Part shown: in pieces, positions 20,070 to 21,593 of the stretch
Position numbering within the stretch: the stretch's first letter is position 1
How the letters are laid out: every line of letters begins with the position of its first letter
DNA from: an uncultured Clostridium sp.
GTDB lineage: Bacteria > Bacillota > Clostridia > Lachnospirales > Lachnospiraceae
Assembly: GCA_934438135.1 (NCBI GenBank)
Contig: CAKSBP010000049.1
Span: forward strand, 1 to 21,593
Direction of reading: 5' to 3'
DNA length: 21,593 nucleotides
Position numbers and translations under genes: made by a program
Notes under the pieces: model-generated
Database searches by the model: none
What the model was told of the DNA's origin: nothing
Seen by the model: only the letters and a program-made list of their open reading frames with translations

Positions 20070-21371
20070 ATGAAACAAAAAAGAACTATAACAAAGCAGT
20101 TTGCAGAATATGTATCCATGAATGTACTTGGTATGATTGGAATCTCCTTATACATTCTGGCGGATACTTTTTTTGTATCAAATGGAGTTGGAATCAAAGG
20201 ACTCACGGCACTGAATCTTGCCATTCCAGTATTTAATCTTATTTTTGCAGTTGGTTTAATGTGCGGCATGGGTGGTTCTACCCGATATGCCATTTTACGA
20301 GGAGAAGGTGAGCATGAAAAGGCAGAAGAAATGTTTACCCAGTCGGTTTATGCAGCAGCTTTTTTTGCTATCCTTATTCTGGCGGCAGGACTGTTGTTCC
20401 CATCTAGAATTGCACGAATGTTAGGAGCTGGAAATGAAGTGTTTGACCTGACGAAAAACTATTTTGTTACGATTGTATGCTTTACACCGGTATTTTGTGC
20501 CAATCATCTGTTAAACTGCTTCATACGAAATGATGGCAGTCCACGACTGGCAATGGCGGCAATGACAGCAGGAAGTCTGGCTAATATTGTATTTGACTAT
20601 ATTTTTATTTATCCTCTTAAGATGGGGATGTTGGGAGCTGCACTGGCAACAGGAACATCGCCGATTGTAGGACTTTTGATTTTATCCAGACATTTTAAAA
20701 GGGGGAACAGTCAGTTCCACTTGATTTCATGCAGACCATCTTTTGCAAAGATGGCAGATATTCTAAGATTGGGATTCTCCTCCTTTATTAATGAAATCTC
20801 ATCTGGTGTTGTCATTTTTGTATTTAATATGATTATTTTGAAAACGGCAGGAAATGTTGGTGTTGCGGCATATGGTGTGGTAGCAAATGTGGCACTTGTC
20901 ATTTCTGCTGTGTTTACTGGAATTGGTCAGGGAATCCAGCCTCTTATCAGCCGCTCCTTTGGGAGTGGAGACAGGAAATCCATGAAAAAAGTATTTCACA
21001 TGGCAGTGGGAACCGCACTTGTTCTGGCAGTGATTTCTTATGGCATAATTGTATTGTGGCATGAAGGAATCGTGTCGGTATTTAACAGCGAGGGAAACAG
21101 ACAGATGGCAAAAATTGCGGGAAGAGGATTGTTGATTTATTTTACTGGTTTTTTGTTCTGTGGATTTAATATTGTGTCTGTATTTTATTTCAGTGCGGCT
21201 TCCCAGGCAGGAAAAGCATTCTGCATTTCAACCATTCGAGGAATGTTTGCAATTGTGGCATTTGCCGTTATCCTTTCTCACTTTTTCGGTATGACAGGAA
21301 TCTGGCTTTCTTTTCCCGCAGCAGAAATTTTTACCGCTGTTTTCAGTGTACTATTTTATAAATTTCGGTAG
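20070..21371 (+). CDS. MATE family efflux transporter
   Basis: The 433-aa product is a polytopic membrane protein of the multidrug and toxic compound extrusion family, an Na+- or H+-coupled exporter of organic cations and drugs. Evidence: about twelve hydrophobic segments in two halves, the N-terminal ISLYILADTFFVSNGVGIKGLTALNLAIP region (VDTFFVG-like signature), GMGGSTRYAI, a repeat of this pattern in the second half (VVANVALVISAVFTGIGQGIQPLISRSFGSG), and FxFCGFNIVSVFYFSA late in the protein. It is closest in style to MepA-like Firmicutes MATE proteins. ATG 20070 follows AGAGGAGA. Length is slightly below the usual 440-460. Substrate is unknown; no regulator is adjacent. Confidence 0.93.
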   Translation: MKQKRTITKQFAEYVSMNVLGMIGISLYILADTFFVSNGVGIKGLTALNLAIPVFNLIFAVGLMCGMGGSTRYAILRGEGEHEKAEEMFTQSVYAAAFFAILILAAGLLFPSRIARMLGAGNEVFDLTKNYFVTIVCFTPVFCANHLLNCFIRNDGSPRLAMAAMTAGSLANIVFDYIFIYPLKMGMLGAALATGTSPIVGLLILSRHFKRGNSQFHLISCRPSFAKMADILRLGFSSFINEISSGVVIFVFNMIILKTAGNVGVAAYGVVANVALVISAVFTGIGQGIQPLISRSFGSGDRKSMKKVFHMAVGTALVLAVISYGIIVLWHEGIVSVFNSEGNRQMAKIAGRGLLIYFTGFLFCGFNIVSVFYFSAASQAGKAFCISTIRGMFAIVAFAVILSHFFGMTGIWLSFPAAEIFTAVFSVLFYKFR

Positions 21372-21404
21372 TATTCTTCCTTGTTTTATATGGTGAATAT
21401 CTTC

Positions 21405-21426
21405 TGACTGTGTATCTTGACAGTCA
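21405..21426. repeat. Short inverted repeat after the MATE gene
   Basis: TGACTGT (21405-21411) pairs with ACAGTCA (21420-21426). No T-tract follows. The octamer TTGACAGT occurs here (21417-21424) and again at 21530-21537. Function unclear. Confidence 0.35.
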
Positions 21427-21493
21427 AAGAATTGTGGAAGAATAAGGAGATTGTAGAGAAAAAAATCATATTTTAGCCTTTTATATATTTTGT

Positions 21494-21522
21494 TTGCTTC
21501 TTCACTCACTTTGCGTTATAAT
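21494..21522 (+). promoter_or_regulatory. Candidate promoter near the right edge
   Basis: TTGCTT (21494-21499) and TATAAT (21517-21522) are spaced by 17 bp. Transcription would start near 21529 and run into the hairpin at 21549-21591 within about 20 nt. The downstream gene is outside the window. Confidence 0.45.
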
Positions 21523-21548
21523 CCCGTCTTTGACAGTTAAAAAAGCAA

Positions 21549-21591
21549 GAAACTGCTATACCCCTTGCTGCATAAGGGTTATAGCAGTTTC
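21549..21591. terminator. Strong hairpin at the right edge, probably a terminator on the minus strand
   Basis: GAAACTGCTATACCCCTT (21549-21566) pairs with AAGGGTTATAGCAGTTTC (21574-21591), 17 bp with one C-T mismatch and a 7-nt loop. On the minus strand the stem is followed by TTGCTTTTTT, a fair T-tract, so it could end a minus-strand gene lying to the right. The plus-strand continuation is cut off by the window. Confidence 0.7.
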
Positions 21592-21593
21592 CT

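Noticed and set aside
1..21593. CRISPR array, tRNA or rRNA genes, insertion sequences
   Set aside because: No regularly spaced repeats, cloverleaf-like segments, rRNA sequence or transposase-like proteins were seen on either strand.

Overview
The window looks like chromosomal DNA from an AT-rich, spore-forming Gram-positive anaerobe of class Clostridia, most likely a Lachnospiraceae gut bacterium. Support comes from the gene set (ftsY, ilvA, recA-recX, rny, nudF-like and spoIIM, scpA-scpB, two DacF-like carboxypeptidases), strong AGGAGG-type ribosome binding sites, TTGACA/TATAAT promoters, an exact GAAC-N4-GTTC (Firmicutes LexA) box at recA, and many intrinsic terminators. I could not run a search, so the family-level placement is inference. 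I see no tRNA, rRNA, CRISPR array, insertion sequence or prophage gene.

Layout. 1-2360: the tail of an unidentified gene, the SRP receptor gene ftsY, and ilvA (threonine deaminase with ACT domain), closed by a terminator. 2361-4370: the recombination block, with two candidate recA promoters, a LexA box, recA, a strong terminator, then recX. 4440-6155: rny (RNase Y) with its own promoter and terminator. 6220-7401: the one clearly accessory gene, a 393-aa protein with an eCIS-core (DUF4157-type) HEAWH metallopeptidase-like domain fused to an unrecognised C-terminal domain, standing alone among housekeeping genes. 7417-10270: amino-acid and nucleotide metabolism (class I aminotransferase, proC, ADP-ribose-pyrophosphatase-type Nudix hydrolase). 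10349-10951: spoIIM, ending at a bidirectional terminator facing an aroF-type DAHP synthase on the minus strand.

12188-13490 holds a short membrane protein (+) and a Na+/Ca2+ exchanger family protein (-) whose 3' ends overlap. 13650-19266 is a cell-envelope and chromosome-segregation block: a secreted or anchored BIG2 protein, a DacF-like D-Ala-D-Ala carboxypeptidase, scpA, scpB, a membrane-anchored metallophosphoesterase and a second carboxypeptidase. 19416-21371 holds an HD-domain hydrolase and a MATE transporter, followed by a strong hairpin at the right edge.

Most of the window is ordinary core genome. The item most worth following up is the orphan eCIS-core protein and its C-terminal domain. 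Secondary items are the recA leader, the repeats upstream of the aminotransferase, and a hairpin that could mask the spoIIM start.
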